In this document: positions 63,082 through 64,000 of the stretch, piece after piece
Layout: every line of letters starts with the position of its first letter
Position numbering within the stretch: position 1 is the stretch's first letter
Translations under genes and position numbers: made by a program
From: Allolobophora icterica
Taxonomy: Eukaryota; Annelida; Clitellata; Crassiclitellata; Lumbricidae
DNA: 64,000 nucleotides
Direction: 5' to 3'
NCBI GenBank assembly: GCA_963556255.1
Contig: OY744613.1
Coordinates: 39,375,286-39,439,285, forward strand
The notes under the pieces: model-generated
The model's database searches: none
Seen by the model: only the letters and a program-made list of their open reading frames with translations
What the model was told of the DNA's origin: nothing

Positions 63082-63687
63082 TTATATCGTGGTTCGCGGA
63101 GAAGACCCAGCGCTGGTTAGTTTCTTGATTAGTTCTGCCACCATCTGGTCTTTGCTTTGACTCGGCAACTCTTTTTTTCCATTCTTGCTTTGTATATCAC
63201 GTTTCATCGTTCTATATTTCTCCTCCTCTCCCAGAATAAGTTTATATTCTTCATCGCTAATAGCCGTGTCTTCCAATGCCTTAGAAATGTGGTCATGAAC
63301 AGTGTTTAGCTTACTCTCCGCCAAAATACAAATTTCGTCGTGTTTTGAAGCTTTAGCAACAAAACTTCTACTGACAACATTTCCAATAATATCCAGAAAA
63401 CTCGTCGCTATGGCCAAACTCTCCAGAACAATACCAGGAATAAAACCAATACCAGTGGCTAACATAGCTGCCCCACCCACCCCAGTTCCAAGACTAACTA
63501 TAGCAAGGCCGGCCGACGCCCCATTAGCCGCATCTACAACCCTCTTATACTTTTTACACAGTTGTCCCCGACTTATCGCCTCAGACCTCAGGAATGCTTC
63601 TATTTCGCCGATCTTCTGCAAGCGAAATGTTTGCGACGTCGTGTCTGACGAAATTGTTGACTCCATCAGCGGTGGGTACAAAGACAT
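63082..63687 (-). CDS. Predicted membrane protein of element 3
   Basis: 201 aa, almost identical to 36818-37423 (differences such as SLYPPL for PLYPTL and VVDAANG for VVDVANG). The hydrophobic hairpin core and charged helical tail are preserved. Most DNA differences are silent or conservative, so the gene has probably been under selection or copied recently. Confidence 0.7.
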   Translation of the reverse strand: MSLYPPLMESTISSDTTSQTFRLQKIGEIEAFLRSEAISRGQLCKKYKRVVDAANGASAGLAIVSLGTGVGGAAMLATGIGFIPGIVLESLAIATSFLDIIGNVVSRSFVAKASKHDEICILAESKLNTVHDHISKALEDTAISDEEYKLILGEEEKYRTMKRDIQSKNGKKELPSQSKDQMVAELIKKLTSAGSSPRTTI

Positions 63688-63693
63688 ACTTTT

Positions 63694-64000
63694 TTATAGT
63701 TGCTCTATCAGTAACGTTACGTTTAACTCAATAGTTGAAGTACTTAAAACGCCTATCTTTTTTCCTTCAATTCGAAAACTCGTTTGTCCTGGAATGAATA
63801 TTGCCCTAGATGCATCAAACTGTCCACTTTGAATGTCAACTGTACGATCGATGCTACCCGCGGCTGTAATAACGCGAACTGACGCATCACCGGTGCTAAC
63901 ACTAAACATTGTAAGCCTCCAGAATCCGCGGTCTAATGAAATAACCTCATTATTAGTTTGCAACGTAATACATGGATAACGTGCCGCGGTCAATGGAAGC
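63694..64000 (-). CDS. 181-aa beta-rich protein of element 3, partial
   Basis: The C-terminal part of the homologue of 37430-37975, cut by the window edge. Nearly identical (NNEVISLDRGFW for NNETVSLDRGFW). Start not in view. Function unknown. Confidence 0.65.
   Translation of the reverse strand, partial: LPLTAARYPCITLQTNNEVISLDRGFWRLTMFSVSTGDASVRVITAAGSIDRTVDIQSGQFDASRAIFIPGQTSFRIEGKKIGVLSTSTIELNVTLLIEQL

Larger units (their letters stand above)
60792..64000. mobile_element. Polinton element 3, left part (runs off the window)
   Basis: The left end is placed at agtagatagg (60792), identical to the outer end of element 2 in inverted orientation. Two genes on minus near-identical to element 2's left end lie at 63082-63687 and from 63694. 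Between the terminal repeat and the first gene are a microsatellite, SINE, satellite and a short tandem repeat (61020-62990), absent from element 2 and therefore probably later insertions, or evidence that the end and the genes are not one element. Confidence 0.65.

Overview
The window looks like a piece of an animal nuclear genome, most likely a marine invertebrate. It has spliced exons with GT-AG borders, many microsatellites, a tRNA-derived SINE, several classes of LINE and DNA transposons. The recurrent 'taggcctac' words and the 2A-bearing LINE would fit an echinoderm, hemichordate or other marine invertebrate, but that placement is only a weak inference. Little of the DNA is host gene. 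I infer one plus-strand host gene from five phase-compatible exons (1947-2192, 22757-22990, 28802-28894, 53483-53575, 59328-59458). They encode two Cys-rich PAN/apple-like modules, a Ser/Thr-rich linker in two related pieces, and a C-terminal membrane anchor with a very short tail. Upstream exons lie outside the window or were not recognised.

The introns of that gene are packed with Polinton/Maverick (adintovirus-like) elements, which are endogenous adenovirus-related double-stranded DNA viruses. Element 1 (2462-20944) is structurally complete: 455-bp terminal inverted repeats (TIRs), a 6-bp target-site duplication (TSD; agtggt) and a full gene set. That set is fiber-like proteins, adenain-type protease, protein-primed DNA polymerase B, a SAP/NUMOD-like protein, major capsid protein, several small virion-like proteins, penton-like minor capsid protein and packaging ATPase, all on minus. 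A zinc-ribbon/phospholipase A2 protein and a chromodomain integrase are on plus. Element 2 (about 36.7-51.4 kb) carries the same functional set in a similar order, but it is visibly less AT-rich, diverges strongly in protein sequence and has a different type of integrase. Element 3 (60792 to beyond the right edge) is a close relative of element 2, of which only the left terminal repeat and the first two genes are in view.

In both complete elements the genes form a virion-building kit. Polymerase and integrase replicate and insert the genome, the ATPase packages it, the capsid proteins and protease assemble and mature the shell, a discoidin-like fiber probably binds the host surface, and a parvovirus-like PLA2 probably breaches membranes. 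Both proteases are broken, by different lesions. One fiber gene in each element carries an in-frame stop, and the element 1 integrase reading frame is interrupted by a TAG. These copies are therefore probably recent but decaying, although most other genes remain open.

Around them lie many other mobile elements: a hAT-type element with 8-bp TSDs (21119-22556), a MITE (26308-26833), a 2-kb foldback element built of TACA/TGTA microsatellite arms (29350-31409) nested in a second inverted-repeat element, a CR1/L2-like LINE with a 2A peptide (33.2-36.5 kb), and an RTE-like LINE remnant (51.8-53.3 kb). There is also a chain of R2/NeSL-like LINE copies linked by (TAA)n tracts (54.2-59.1 kb) and a SINE-adjacent satellite (62.0-62.7 kb). 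No CRISPR, rRNA or intact tRNA gene was seen.
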